The notes under the pieces: generated by a model
The model's database searches: none
What the model was told of the DNA's origin: nothing
Seen by the model: the letters and a program-made list of their open reading frames with translations, nothing else
In this document: one piece after another, positions 51,490 through 60,860 of the stretch
How the letters are laid out: every line of letters begins with the position of its first letter
Numbering within the stretch: position 1 is the first letter of the stretch
Program-made: the position numbers and the translations under genes
Source: JAIBDK01 sp965261915
GTDB taxonomy: Bacteria > Pseudomonadota > Gammaproteobacteria > Arenicellales > Poriferihabitantaceae
NCBI GenBank assembly: GCA_965261915.1
Contig: CBDHDW010000013.1
Coordinates: forward strand, 1,550,001 to 1,614,000
Direction: 5' to 3'
Length of the DNA stretch: 64,000 bases

Positions 51490-53294
51490 ATCAAAGCGCC
51501 ATTGACATACTGCAGCAGGTATATGGATATGCGGAATTTCGCGGCGATCAAGAACATATCATAGACTGCGTGTTAGCCGGTCGTGATGCCATGGTGCTTA
51601 TGCCGACAGGTGGTGGAAAATCCTTGTGCTACCAAATCCCGGCGCTTATGCGTCCTGGGCTTGGAATAGTTATTTCACCGCTCATTGCGCTGATGCAGGA
51701 CCAGGTTTCCGCATTGAAGCAGTTGGGAATACGAGCCGCTTTTCTCAATTCAACGCTATCGTCCGAAGCACATCATCAACTCAGCACGCAAGTTCGTATC
51801 GGCGAAATCGACTTACTGTATATCGCGCCGGAAAGATTGATGATGCCGGGAACGCTTCAGTGGTTAAAAAATCTATCCATCGCACTCATCGCCATCGATG
51901 AAGCACACTGCGTTTCGCAATGGGGGCACGATTTTCGAAAAGATTATTTTGCGTTAGGGGAATTAGCCGCCCATTTTCAAAACGTACCACGCATTGCGTT
52001 AACCGCAACCGCTACTCCCTCAACGCAGAAAGAGATCGTCAGCAATCTTGCATTGAACACCCCTGAAATGTTCATTGATAGCTTTGATCGCCCCAACATT
52101 CATTACAGCGTATCTTCCAAACACGGCGGCAATACTCAATTCCTGGGGTTTTTAAAAGATCAAAAAAATAACTGCGGCATTGTTTATTGTCTATCAAGAA
52201 AGAAAGTGGACAAAACTGCGTACTGGCTACAGCAAAACGGGTTTAACGCCCTGCCCTATCATGCAGGATTGTCCAATGCAGATCGGGCGAATAATCAAAA
52301 TCAGTTTCTCAGGCAGGATAACATCATTATTGTTGCAACGATTGCATTTGGCATGGGGATTGATAAACCCGATGTTCGTTTCGTCGCACATCTGGATTTA
52401 CCCAGCAGCGTGGAAGCCTACTATCAGGAAACCGGGCGCGCAGGCCGTGACGGTCTGGCCGCCACGGCGTGGATGATCTACGGCTTAAACGATGTGGTGA
52501 TGCGCAATCAGATGGTGCAAAGCGGTGAAGGGAACGAAGCTTTCAAACGCAATGAGCGCAGCAAACTGGATGCCTTGCTCGGCTGGTGTGAAACCATACA
52601 GTGCCGAAGGAAGACGCTGTTGCAGTATTTCGGCGAACAGCAACGTGAAAGGTGTGGAAATTGTGATAATTGTCTCAACCAGCCCACCATCTGGGATGCC
52701 ACGGAACATACCCGGAAATTACTGTCCTGCATTTATCGAACCGGTCAACGTTTTGGCGCAATGTATGTTATCGATGTATTGCTGGGTAAAAATACAGAAC
52801 GCATCAACCAGAATCAGCACGATAAGTTAAGTACGTTTGGGCTTGGCAACGATCTCACTCAGGAACAGTGGCGCTCTGTTATACGACAACTCATTGTTCT
52901 GGGAATAATTTTCTCCGATGCGGAGAGATTTGGCGCATTGCGCCTGACTGAGGAAGCCCGGCCCGTTCTAAAAGGAAAGATGACACTCGAATTGCGTAAA
53001 GAATCGAAGCCGCAAGTTGCCGCCAAATCATCACGACCGCGATCTGCGATTCGTGCCACTATAGATGATGCCGACCTGCCGCTGTGGGAAGCGCTTCGAG
53101 ATTGCCGGAAACGACTGGCAGACGAGCACGGCATTCCCCCTTATATGGTTTTTCACGACAGTACTTTAATGGAGATTTTAGAGCAGGAACCAACGACACA
53201 ATCGGAGCTGCTGCATATTAACGGTGTCGGTGAAGCGAAGCTCGACAAATTTGGTGACGAATTTATCGAGGTTGTTCGAACGTATCTGGGTTAA
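51486..53294 (+). CDS. recQ: ATP-dependent DNA helicase RecQ
   Basis: 602 residues. Walker A MPTGGGKSLCYQIPAL, DEAH box AIDEAHCVSQWGHDFRKDY, motif VI QETGRAGRDG, zinc-binding CETIQCRR ... CGNCDNC, winged helix, and a C-terminal HRDC domain (LWEALRDCRKRLADEHGIP). 3'-5' helicase in recombination repair. The start overlaps the small ArfA-like ORF; no separate Shine-Dalgarno is obvious, which suggests coupling. Confidence 0.95.
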   Translation: MNQSAIDILQQVYGYAEFRGDQEHIIDCVLAGRDAMVLMPTGGGKSLCYQIPALMRPGLGIVISPLIALMQDQVSALKQLGIRAAFLNSTLSSEAHHQLSTQVRIGEIDLLYIAPERLMMPGTLQWLKNLSIALIAIDEAHCVSQWGHDFRKDYFALGELAAHFQNVPRIALTATATPSTQKEIVSNLALNTPEMFIDSFDRPNIHYSVSSKHGGNTQFLGFLKDQKNNCGIVYCLSRKKVDKTAYWLQQNGFNALPYHAGLSNADRANNQNQFLRQDNIIIVATIAFGMGIDKPDVRFVAHLDLPSSVEAYYQETGRAGRDGLAATAWMIYGLNDVVMRNQMVQSGEGNEAFKRNERSKLDALLGWCETIQCRRKTLLQYFGEQQRERCGNCDNCLNQPTIWDATEHTRKLLSCIYRTGQRFGAMYVIDVLLGKNTERINQNQHDKLSTFGLGNDLTQEQWRSVIRQLIVLGIIFSDAERFGALRLTEEARPVLKGKMTLELRKESKPQVAAKSSRPRSAIRATIDDADLPLWEALRDCRKRLADEHGIPPYMVFHDSTLMEILEQEPTTQSELLHINGVGEAKLDKFGDEFIEVVRTYLG

Positions 53295-54280
53295 GCCAGT
53301 TTATCCATGCGGCGTTTCTCGAACGCAGCATGAGATTCTTCGGTGCCGTCATGAAAGGAACCAAACCATTTATCCCAGGGGATTTCCAGGCCGCCGTAAT
53401 TACATTCAAAATACCGGTGATGTAATTGATGATGGTAGGTGCCGAGAGACAATCGGTTTTCCCCGCTCACAGAAACCCCCTGATACCCGCAATGCGTTGT
53501 TGCTGCAGACAATGTATAGAACTGCAGATGGTAAATTATAATCAGCGGACTGGCGGGCACAACAAAATGTATAAGCACAGAACCCAAATACAAAATATGC
53601 TCCAGGGGGTGCATCGACAATCCTGACCAGGGCCCTATATTGGTATTTCTATGATGCAGTGAATGGGCAACTCGATATAGCGGCGGCCAATGTAAAAGCC
53701 GATGAATCAGGTAAAAGTAAAATGTTTCCCAAATTGGGATCAGGAAAATCAAACCGATAATCCACACCATGGCATATTCGCCATCGATCATTGGAATAAA
53801 TCCCTGCGCCATGGACCACATCATCAAAACTTCATACGCGGTCCAGATCGTTACCCCGCTTGCACAAGTCCAGAACATATTGTCCTTGACCTGATTATCG
53901 AACGTAAATGCGCGTCTGTTCTTGGCGAACGGCCGGGTGTCGTAGCGCAGTTTCTGGTCCTGTACTTTTAGAATATAAAAGCACCAGTGCAATCCACCCG
54001 CCACCAAAACCATTAACCCTAAATTTCGAACATAAATTAATGCAATCCAGCCCCAACCAAAATTTTGACATTGCTCAATAGCCGGATGAAACCAAACCCA
54101 GGATGCCACCGCCAGCAACAATATTACTAACCGCTCAGAAATGGGAAACCATGAACCCATCACCCATTTAAATACGCCAACAAAATCGAGCGGTTGGCGA
54201 AATACCGGAGAAACCTGTATCGGCAGATCGGGTTGATGATTCCATTGCGGATTTGGAGAAGGTTTTCCGGATTGATTCAT
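53291..54280 (-). CDS. Sterol desaturase / fatty-acid hydroxylase family membrane protein
   Basis: 329 residues with about five membrane segments. The eight-histidine di-iron pattern is visible: HRLLH, HSLHH and a late HHQLHHRYFE. Family members hydroxylate or desaturate lipids using a di-iron centre in the membrane. Substrate unknown. Convergent with recQ, overlapping by 4 bp. Confidence 0.88.
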   Translation of the reverse strand: MNQSGKPSPNPQWNHQPDLPIQVSPVFRQPLDFVGVFKWVMGSWFPISERLVILLLAVASWVWFHPAIEQCQNFGWGWIALIYVRNLGLMVLVAGGLHWCFYILKVQDQKLRYDTRPFAKNRRAFTFDNQVKDNMFWTCASGVTIWTAYEVLMMWSMAQGFIPMIDGEYAMVWIIGLIFLIPIWETFYFYLIHRLLHWPPLYRVAHSLHHRNTNIGPWSGLSMHPLEHILYLGSVLIHFVVPASPLIIIYHLQFYTLSAATTHCGYQGVSVSGENRLSLGTYHHQLHHRYFECNYGGLEIPWDKWFGSFHDGTEESHAAFEKRRMDKLA

Positions 54281-54471
54281 ATCAAGCCTTATATTTGCCC
54301 ATTCAATGTAAACATAGTAAACAGACTATTGGGAGATCAGAAGAAACTACCGTAAGTAATTGTCATTTTTATAATCCTAACGAGTGGTATTCAATCTTAA
54401 ATTTTGTATGAGAACCCTGCCGATACTCTATCACAATATCATAAAGGCAACTGCTCGCTTAAATCTACCCC
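54281..54471. other. Intergenic DNA before the IS30 remnant
   Basis: About 190 bp, no gene recognised. It is the junction between conserved backbone and the accessory island. Confidence 0.4.
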
Positions 54472-55458
54472 TTGAATTCACATAATAAGTGCAACACTCC
54501 TAAGTCAGCCAAAGGGTACACTGACAGAAATCGCTAAAACCATGGGCAGAAGTTAAGTCAACCATCAGCCGTGAAATTAAACGCAATACCGGGGGCAACG
54601 GCTATCGCTACAAACAAGCCCACCGCTTTGCCCAAACGAGGCATCAGCAAAAGCCCAAGCACATCAAACTCAATGACGAGTTAAAGCTTCATATTCAACA
54701 AAAGATCGTGCTGTATTGGAGTCCTGAACAAATTAGCGGCGGCAAGAAAATGGAGGAAAACATCAGTATTAGCACCGAATCCATCTATCGTCTCATTTTG
54801 AAAGACAAAGTAGCGGATGGGTCGTTATATCGATACTTGCGCCATCAGGGTAAGAAATATCGCAAGCGTTATGGACAGAACGATTACCGCGGACGCATCC
54901 CCAATCGGGTTGATATTGCTGATAGACCCAGTATAGTGGACAGTCGCTCGCGTATAGGCGTAGTGATAGAGGGGGGAGGCTGATTGTGTTATCGGTAAGG
55001 GTCGTCAAGGGGTGTTTGCCACCCTTGCTGAACGCAAAAGTAGGCTTTATCTCGCACTTCGGACTAAGAACAAAACCGCAAAAGAAACCAACACGGCTAT
55101 ACTCAGGTTGTTAGCACATATGAAACAACATGTGATGACACTAACCTTTGATAACGGCAGGGAATTTTGTTGGCATAGTGAGATTGCCAAACAACTCGAG
55201 TGTGAAACTTAACGAAGCTAAACCGTATCACTCTTGGGAGCGCGGCTTGAATGCCAAATAATCATCTGGCACAATGGCTTGCTCATACTTTTTGTTCATA
55301 CTTTTTCCAAAGAAAATGCCTTTGCATAAAGCCACTGATTTAATGAATAACCGACCTAGAAAATGTTTGGGATATAAAACCCTTATGGAGGTCTTTTCCC
55401 GCACAATGGGAATAGATCATAATATAAACCCGAGTGTTGCACTTATGAGTTGAATTCG
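54472..55458 (+). mobile_element. IS30-family element, decayed
   Basis: Ends carry imperfect inverted repeats: TTGAATTCACATAATAAGTG at 54472 continuing CAACACTC, and on the right GAGTGTTGCACTTATGAG then TTGAATTC ending near 55458. The roughly 990-bp interior is a broken IS30 transposase gene. A matching left end recurs alone at 62418-62445. Confidence 0.85.
54549..55430 (+). pseudogene. IS30-family transposase, multiple frameshifts
   Basis: Fragments in successive frames: STISREIKRN (54560), YWSPEQISGGKKM and STESIYRLILKDK (54715-54810), GKKYRKRYGQND, then GVFATLAERKSRLYLALRTK and TLTFDNGREF (55010-55175), and later GNNPNNH-like remnants. TFDNGREF is the second catalytic-Asp motif of IS30 enzymes. 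At least three stops or frame changes, so inactive. Confidence 0.85.
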
Positions 55459-55539
55459 CCATGTGATACCGTACCAATGCGGTGTAGAAAACACCGATTT
55501 TGCGTCTTTACGGGATGTAACTTATTAGACAATACAGTT

Positions 55540-55577
55540 TATATTTTGGGTCTTAACTAGTTAGGACCCTATATTTT
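55540..55577. promoter_or_regulatory. Near-perfect palindrome flanked by direct octamers
   Basis: A 22-bp near-palindrome (GGGTCTTAACT mirrored with one mismatched pair, 55548-55569) is bracketed by TATATTTT on both sides (55540-55547 and 55570-55577). It lies 67 bp before the first gene of the ExbB/ExbD/FGE operon. It could be an operator for a dimeric repressor or a weak terminator. Confidence 0.6.
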
Positions 55578-55643
55578 GTAACACTTGATAACTTGACCAC
55601 CGTAGTTTTCCTATAAATCAACATCCATATTCCGAGATTGCTC

Positions 55644-56738
55644 ATGACTTTGTATTGGCCTGCCCGTTTGTCGTTACTTTTATATCTTATCCTGCTGACA
55701 CTTATTGTCGTCAATGTGACATTGGTGCTGGAATTTCCAATGTGGTTGGCAACTATACCGACAGCACTCGCGCTGGGGGTATTAGCCGTTAGCTGGTTTT
55801 TATTCGGCACCCGCCACGCATTGTTCACCTGTTTGTTGGGGGTAAGCATCATCGCTCTAGTGTCCGTGGCACTGGTGCTGGCAGTCCCTGCATGGCAGGT
55901 GATTTTTACTGGTGCCAGCGGTTCATGGGCAGGGCGTATGGTGCCCCTATTTGTTGCCGTGTTGGCTCTCCATGCTTGCAACCTGTGGATTTCCACTATG
56001 GGTACTGGCGAACACCAGAACAGTCTTGAGCGGCTGGCACAACTGTTCTACGGGCCGAGTATCTTATCCTCGCTTATCACCGCATTGATTCTGTGTGCTG
56101 GCACGATTCTTGGATTAGAATTGCTGGCACGAAGTGCGCCCAATATGCATGCCATAACACAGCGATTTCTGGAGCGTGGCATGATTCCGCCGCTGACTAT
56201 GCTGCTGTTTTTCTGGGCTATGTTGCTGTTGCTCGGAAAATCATGGAACGGCTGGTATTTACGTCGAGTATTGACAGGCTGGCGCACTACAGTTCATGCC
56301 CACACCTTGTATTCCGATGCCAATCCAGAGATGTCACAGATCGGGGTTTCGCCTTTTACGCTCAGTCTGGACGCACTAGTCGCAAAACCTGCCGACCTTA
56401 ACATGTCATTGCAATTACTATGGCGTCGCCACGAGGAATCATGGCTACTCCCGCGCTACATCAGTTGGGCGGTACCCATTTTAGGCTTCATCGGCACCGT
56501 ACTCGGTATTTCGCTGGCCGCAGACGGCATCCGCCGTATCATTGCTTCGGATGCCGGTCTTGCTAATTTGTCGAGCGATCTCGATACTGCCATTGCACCG
56601 CTTGGTATCGCCTTTGACACGACGTTAATCGCCCTATCGCTGAGCGTGGTACTGATGTTGGTGTTGGCACTGGTACAACGTAGCGAGGAACGCCTGCTCA
56701 CCAACCTTGAACAACGGTTGCAAGAAACCCTGCCCTAA
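55644..56738 (+). CDS. ExbB/TolQ/MotA-type proton channel subunit
   Basis: 364 residues from ATG 55644 (a TTG at 55638 is possible). About six hydrophobic segments in the first 205 residues, a roughly 75-residue cytoplasmic loop, then the conserved channel hairpin: WAVPILGFIGTVLGISLAADGI, then SDLDTAIAPLGIAFDTTLIALSL. G-x-x-GTVLGI and A-x-DTT-x-IALSLS are the MotA/TolQ/ExbB signature. The extra N-terminal helices are unlike classic ExbB (3 helices). First gene of a tight four-gene operon; likely the membrane motor of the system. Confidence 0.85.
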   Translation: MTLYWPARLSLLLYLILLTLIVVNVTLVLEFPMWLATIPTALALGVLAVSWFLFGTRHALFTCLLGVSIIALVSVALVLAVPAWQVIFTGASGSWAGRMVPLFVAVLALHACNLWISTMGTGEHQNSLERLAQLFYGPSILSSLITALILCAGTILGLELLARSAPNMHAITQRFLERGMIPPLTMLLFFWAMLLLLGKSWNGWYLRRVLTGWRTTVHAHTLYSDANPEMSQIGVSPFTLSLDALVAKPADLNMSLQLLWRRHEESWLLPRYISWAVPILGFIGTVLGISLAADGIRRIIASDAGLANLSSDLDTAIAPLGIAFDTTLIALSLSVVLMLVLALVQRSEERLLTNLEQRLQETLP

Positions 56739-56747
56739 ACTTTACAA

Positions 56748-57299
56748 ATGCCGAAACCAATATCGCACGGGCGCGGTTCGTCGGGACGATCTTCTGATGC
56801 TGCCCTAAAAGAAGAGAATAACACGCCAATGATGGCTATTTTCGGTGGCGTGTTCGGCTTGCTGTTGGTCTTTCTGGTGATAGTCAATCTATATTCCGAT
56901 GCTGCACAACGTGAACGTCTAGAACAGGGTAGCGAAGATGGTTTGCACCGCATCGAACGTCTTGATGGTGGTAGCGGTTATGTCGTCATCACCTTTCCTG
57001 ATGAGTTGCGTATCATCGAGACTGGGGTCAGTGTCAGTCCCGCTAAAATATGTGCCGCCAACAGTCCTTTTGTCGACTATGCCCGCCGTGTTTATGATGG
57101 TAAAGACAACCAACTGGTGTTTTTTATGCTGGAAGGCAGTGTCGCGACCATGGCACGGGCACGCGAGTGTGTGCGCCAAATGTGGGCTCAACAGGTGTTG
57201 TCCATCGGCTGGGTCATTGCCGATAACGAGCTACTCAAATCGGTAACCCTGAACGACATCCCCGACTACATACAGGGTTATGTTGGTGAAGCGCCATGA
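56748..57299 (+). CDS. Single-span membrane protein, ExbD-like partner without membrane Asp
   Basis: 183 residues. A basic, Ser/Gly-rich cytoplasmic N-terminus, one membrane segment (MMAIFGGVFGLLLVFLVIVN, residues 28-47), then about 135 residues outside, with two cysteines (KICAAN, ARECVRQM). Topology and position match ExbD/TolR/MotB proteins, but no Asp lies in the membrane segment. Starts 9 bp after the channel gene; its stop overlaps the next start (ATGA). Family not recognised. Confidence 0.7.
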   Translation: MPKPISHGRGSSGRSSDAALKEENNTPMMAIFGGVFGLLLVFLVIVNLYSDAAQRERLEQGSEDGLHRIERLDGGSGYVVITFPDELRIIETGVSVSPAKICAANSPFVDYARRVYDGKDNQLVFFMLEGSVATMARARECVRQMWAQQVLSIGWVIADNELLKSVTLNDIPDYIQGYVGEAP

Positions 57300-59062
57300 A
57301 ACAACTCACACAGCAGTCCACGCGAAGACAGTGGCAGGTGCCCGATTTCGCTGGTACAGCGTTGGTCGATATCCTCGCCAACGGTCTAGCCATGCTGATT
57401 ATTGTCATCGTGCTGAGCATATCAGCACGCGGAGAACGCGAGCAACGCACCGCCTCACAGGTAGAAGAGGTGGAAACGATGATGAGCAGACGATTCAGCA
57501 CTTCGCTAGTATTAAACCGTTTAGCGGCAAGCAAACCAGCGCAATTACACGATTATCGTAACTCACCACTTGACCAGCAGTATAGTCCACATATATTGCC
57601 GATTATTGAATTGCATCATGGCTTTGTGCGCGAGTTTTACAGCGGACAAATCTGGAGTCGCGAAGTGTTGTTGCAAGAACCCAATGCGATGGATGCGTGG
57701 CTGGCAGATTTTGACGATGAGCACAAAGTGCGTTTGCGTATTGATGTCTATGACATCAACCAGTTTTATCTGGTGATGTCGATTTTACGCGATCACAAAA
57801 TTGCGCCACGCCACTGGCATTTTCTCTCTGGTGGATTGGGTTTAGCCCAGGCAGGTGCTTGTCCACCTGGCGTTGCTGCTCAAGATTGTGCTGGCGGTCG
57901 TGGTCTAGGCAATAACCCGGGCAGTGCTGGCAAAATCCCGGAATTACCGACCCTGACGGAGGGCACTGGCAGTAATGAGGAAGAATCGATATGGCCACCG
58001 TCCGATTTGCTTGGCACTGGCAATTCATCGGAAACGGCGTTGAATCAATTTCCGGGCGGTGCTACGCTGGATTCATTTTCTGCTATGACTGGCTCCGGTT
58101 CGTTTGCATATCCAGGTAAAATTGATCCACTGGCATCTAGTTTCCCGAATGCCCAACCCGGACTCGGTACCTCTCGGCAGGGTTCATCTGATGGACAGCA
58201 GGGACAACAAGATCAGCAAGGTCAACAAAACAATGGCTTTCGATTTCGGCTATCTGCCCCAGAATCACTACGCAACAATCAGGACAACGGGCAGACACTC
58301 GGCTGGGGTAGCATCAATCCGAGTACAGAGGAGGTACTAACGGTATTGTTTGATTTTATTAACACATTGCAGACTATGCTGGATGCGGGTATCTCTCCAA
58401 GCAATCATCTAATCCATTTTCAGCAACTGCTCAAAGATGCCTTCCATTCGTCGCCTGTGCTTGATGAACAGACACGCACGCTGGTTAGCACTTTGATTTG
58501 GGAGGTTTTTCTGAATTTGGCACAGGACTCCGATGAATCTGACCGGCAACTCAATATTATCCCGCTGAAAATTGAGGAGCACACAAGTACAGCGTTGCTT
58601 GTTACGCCAAATCAACGGTTACAACAGGCTACTGTTCGACAAGCGCAAGATGCGACACCGCTGCCAGAGACAGCACGTCCTGTACTGCGATTAAATACCC
58701 ACCCCGATGTATGGCGCGGGCTTTCATTACCGCTTGAATGGAATTCAATCCTGCTAATGTCGCCCAAACAACAGCATACCAACCAGTTACGATGGCGAGC
58801 AGTGGCATACATCACACCTAAATTTGATGACTTCATCATCGGCTTTACCTATGCGTCCGTTGATGATGATGGACGACTGGTGGTGCCGACCGAAGACAAT
58901 CGCGTGAGTCTGAGTGGACGACCACTATTAACCACCCACCATACAACCTTGTTCGGTGCGCGTGGTTGGTTAGTCACATTATATGTTGTGCTGGTAGTTT
59001 GCCTGCTTGGTTTTCTGTTAGTGCGGCGTTTAAACATCACACCATCTGGGGAGATGAAGTAG
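57296..59062 (+). CDS. Large ExbD/MotB-like stator protein with two membrane spans
   Basis: 588 residues. Near the N-terminus GTALVDILANGLAMLIIVIV spans the membrane with Asp25 at its start, the position of the proton-carrying Asp of ExbD and MotB. A large extracytoplasmic part follows, with a Gly/Gln-rich low-complexity linker (residues about 190-320, e.g. DGQQGQQDQQGQQNNG), and a second membrane span near the C-terminus (VTLYVVLVVCLLGFLLV). Acts presumably with the upstream channel protein. No peptidoglycan-binding OmpA domain is visible. Overall family not recognised. Confidence 0.72.
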   Translation: MKQLTQQSTRRQWQVPDFAGTALVDILANGLAMLIIVIVLSISARGEREQRTASQVEEVETMMSRRFSTSLVLNRLAASKPAQLHDYRNSPLDQQYSPHILPIIELHHGFVREFYSGQIWSREVLLQEPNAMDAWLADFDDEHKVRLRIDVYDINQFYLVMSILRDHKIAPRHWHFLSGGLGLAQAGACPPGVAAQDCAGGRGLGNNPGSAGKIPELPTLTEGTGSNEEESIWPPSDLLGTGNSSETALNQFPGGATLDSFSAMTGSGSFAYPGKIDPLASSFPNAQPGLGTSRQGSSDGQQGQQDQQGQQNNGFRFRLSAPESLRNNQDNGQTLGWGSINPSTEEVLTVLFDFINTLQTMLDAGISPSNHLIHFQQLLKDAFHSSPVLDEQTRTLVSTLIWEVFLNLAQDSDESDRQLNIIPLKIEEHTSTALLVTPNQRLQQATVRQAQDATPLPETARPVLRLNTHPDVWRGLSLPLEWNSILLMSPKQQHTNQLRWRAVAYITPKFDDFIIGFTYASVDDDGRLVVPTEDNRVSLSGRPLLTTHHTTLFGARGWLVTLYVVLVVCLLGFLLVRRLNITPSGEMK

Positions 59063-59074
59063 CAAGCATTAGAC

Positions 59075-60640
59075 ATGAACAAGCCATATCACATCGCTAT
59101 ATTCGCACTCGGCATACTGTTGCTACTGCTGTTATTGCTAACCCAGTTCGGAGCACGCGGATTACGCAACGACACCGTGCAGGTGAAGCTTGGCTTTGCG
59201 ACATCGCCCAGTGCCCGCGCTCAAGCATTAGACATCGGACTACTGAATGTTCTGGAGCGTGGACATTTCGGTGTTGAGTTACGACAACGTCTCGACCGAC
59301 TACCACATAGGGTACAACTCGCCCCCTTCTGGGCAGACACATGTGAAGTGCAACAAATTGACTTTGAACGCTTTGCACGCTGGCAACAGCGTAGCGATGC
59401 GACTCCATCCGCCCCGAGTATATTGTTCAGCTCATCCACAGGTCACCGTATCGCCGGATTGCTCCATTCTCCTGCGAGTGGCGTAAACTATAATACCGCT
59501 ACTGCCTATTGCGAGGCGGCGGGTGGTCGTCTGCCTTGGGCAGAGGAATGGGAAGCAATAGCAGTCGGGCATGAGGGGCGTTTGTATCCATGGGGTAATA
59601 CCTTTGACGATAGCCCTTGGCCATATCAGAGTGCTTATCGCAACGCCGCACAATCATGTGCCCTGCATCCACAAACAGCGACTCCTGAAGGTGTACATGA
59701 TTTAGTGAGCAATGCAATGGAATGGAGTCAGGGGCAGCGCGACCTGCCCGCTACGGAGCGGCAACCCGGTGCACACGGTGCATCGGCGGTGCGTACCCAC
59801 GGACGTGCCCTGTATGCCCTGTCAGCCGCTTGGCTCAACATCAAGCCACAAACACGCAGCCATCATCTGGGATTTCGTTGCGTCTATCCACAACCGCCAG
59901 CAACAAGCCTACCATGGGGTGCGATGCCGAAAACAACTGCCATCGCCGGTGGTAATTATTCAGTGGGTTTACCAGCGGATTTGCGCTTGGCTCGGGTGGC
60001 AATATTACTACCAGCGGCGCAACACCGTAAAGCACGCGACCTAGTTGACCAGCCGCACGAAGTACGCCGCTTAGAAATAAGTCGTTGTGAAGTCAGTCGT
60101 GATCAATATCGTACATTTTTGCGTCATCCACTGGTGCAACTTGGCTTGTTTGCGAATGAATATGAACCACGCTGGCAAGACTACACGCCACAAAACTGGC
60201 AACAGCAACTACAACAACCCGAATTGCCGGTGAGCGGAATCAACTGGTGGGCCGCGGATGCTTTCGCCCGCTGGACTGGCGGACGCTTACCTCAGGCTGA
60301 AGAGTGGCAGTTATTAGCGGCTGGACCGAATGCTAATCTGTATCCATGGGGCAATGATTATATTGCGGGTAATGCAGCGACTGGTGATCAGACAGATTCA
60401 GGGCTACATCCGTGCGCTACTATGACAGCCGATAATGCCAGTGGCATCTATGACTTGGCAGGCAACCTCTCAGAGTGGACTCGCTCTGTCACCGCCGAGC
60501 AAGGTGATTACGCCGCTTGGGTACAAGGCGGAAACTGGCTGTTACCCGGACAAACCACTGCTCGTAGTGTATTTGGACGACCGGTGCCACTAAACCATCG
60601 TTCTGACAGTATCGGGTTTAGGGTGGTATATGATGAATAA
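59075..60640 (+). CDS. Membrane-anchored protein with two FGE-sulfatase (SUMF1-like) domains
   Basis: 521 residues. An N-terminal membrane anchor (IAIFALGILLLLLLLL) puts the rest outside the cytoplasm. Two domains of the formylglycine-generating-enzyme fold follow: the first with GGRLPWAEEWEAIA, LYPWGNTF and LGFRCVYP (about residues 130-280), the second with INWWAADAFARWTGGRLPQ, LYPWGNDY, GIYDLAGNLSEW and IGFRVVYDE (about 375-520). The paired catalytic cysteines of true FGE are not apparent, so a binding role (C-type-lectin-like) is more likely. Last gene of the operon, 12 bp after the previous stop. Confidence 0.85.
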   Translation: MNKPYHIAIFALGILLLLLLLLTQFGARGLRNDTVQVKLGFATSPSARAQALDIGLLNVLERGHFGVELRQRLDRLPHRVQLAPFWADTCEVQQIDFERFARWQQRSDATPSAPSILFSSSTGHRIAGLLHSPASGVNYNTATAYCEAAGGRLPWAEEWEAIAVGHEGRLYPWGNTFDDSPWPYQSAYRNAAQSCALHPQTATPEGVHDLVSNAMEWSQGQRDLPATERQPGAHGASAVRTHGRALYALSAAWLNIKPQTRSHHLGFRCVYPQPPATSLPWGAMPKTTAIAGGNYSVGLPADLRLARVAILLPAAQHRKARDLVDQPHEVRRLEISRCEVSRDQYRTFLRHPLVQLGLFANEYEPRWQDYTPQNWQQQLQQPELPVSGINWWAADAFARWTGGRLPQAEEWQLLAAGPNANLYPWGNDYIAGNAATGDQTDSGLHPCATMTADNASGIYDLAGNLSEWTRSVTAEQGDYAAWVQGGNWLLPGQTTARSVFGRPVPLNHRSDSIGFRVVYDE

Positions 60641-60678
60641 TTGGAAATTGAAAAAGGGCGACCCCCTAAACGAAGGTG
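60641..60678. other. Short junction after the FGE gene
   Basis: Contains no gene; it joins the operon to the decayed Bro-N fragment. Confidence 0.3.
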
Positions 60679-60780
60679 GCTTGATACATCAACAATAGAA
60701 AAATACCATTTTTTCTGCTCATCATCCCAATGCGTGCGTTGTTGTTGTTGAAATAATTTTAAGGCGGTTTTATTTTCCAT
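60679..60780 (-). pseudogene. N-terminal fragment of a Bro-N/antirepressor-like gene
   Basis: On the minus strand ENKTALKLFQQQQRTHWD and then DEQKKWYFSIVDV, the opening of Bro-N (antirepressor-type) proteins, from memory. Similarity stops after about 35 residues and the frame runs into the end of the FGE gene, so only a stub remains. Confidence 0.6.
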
Positions 60781-60860
60781 TTTCAATTATAAAAATCTTT
60801 TGTTATCTGTTTTTCTGCCTCGCTCACCGCAAAATCCTTATCATTAATAGAAGATAAATT

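Noticed and set aside
51291..51557. 88-codon minus-strand frame opposite the ArfA-like ORF
   Set aside because: It overlaps recQ and the small ORF, has no ribosome site and is explained as antisense of the basic ORF.
55644..60640. Zorya defence system
   Set aside because: Channel and stator subunits are reminiscent of ZorA/ZorB, but there is no OmpA domain, no ZorC, ZorD or ZorE-like gene, and the FGE gene is not part of Zorya.
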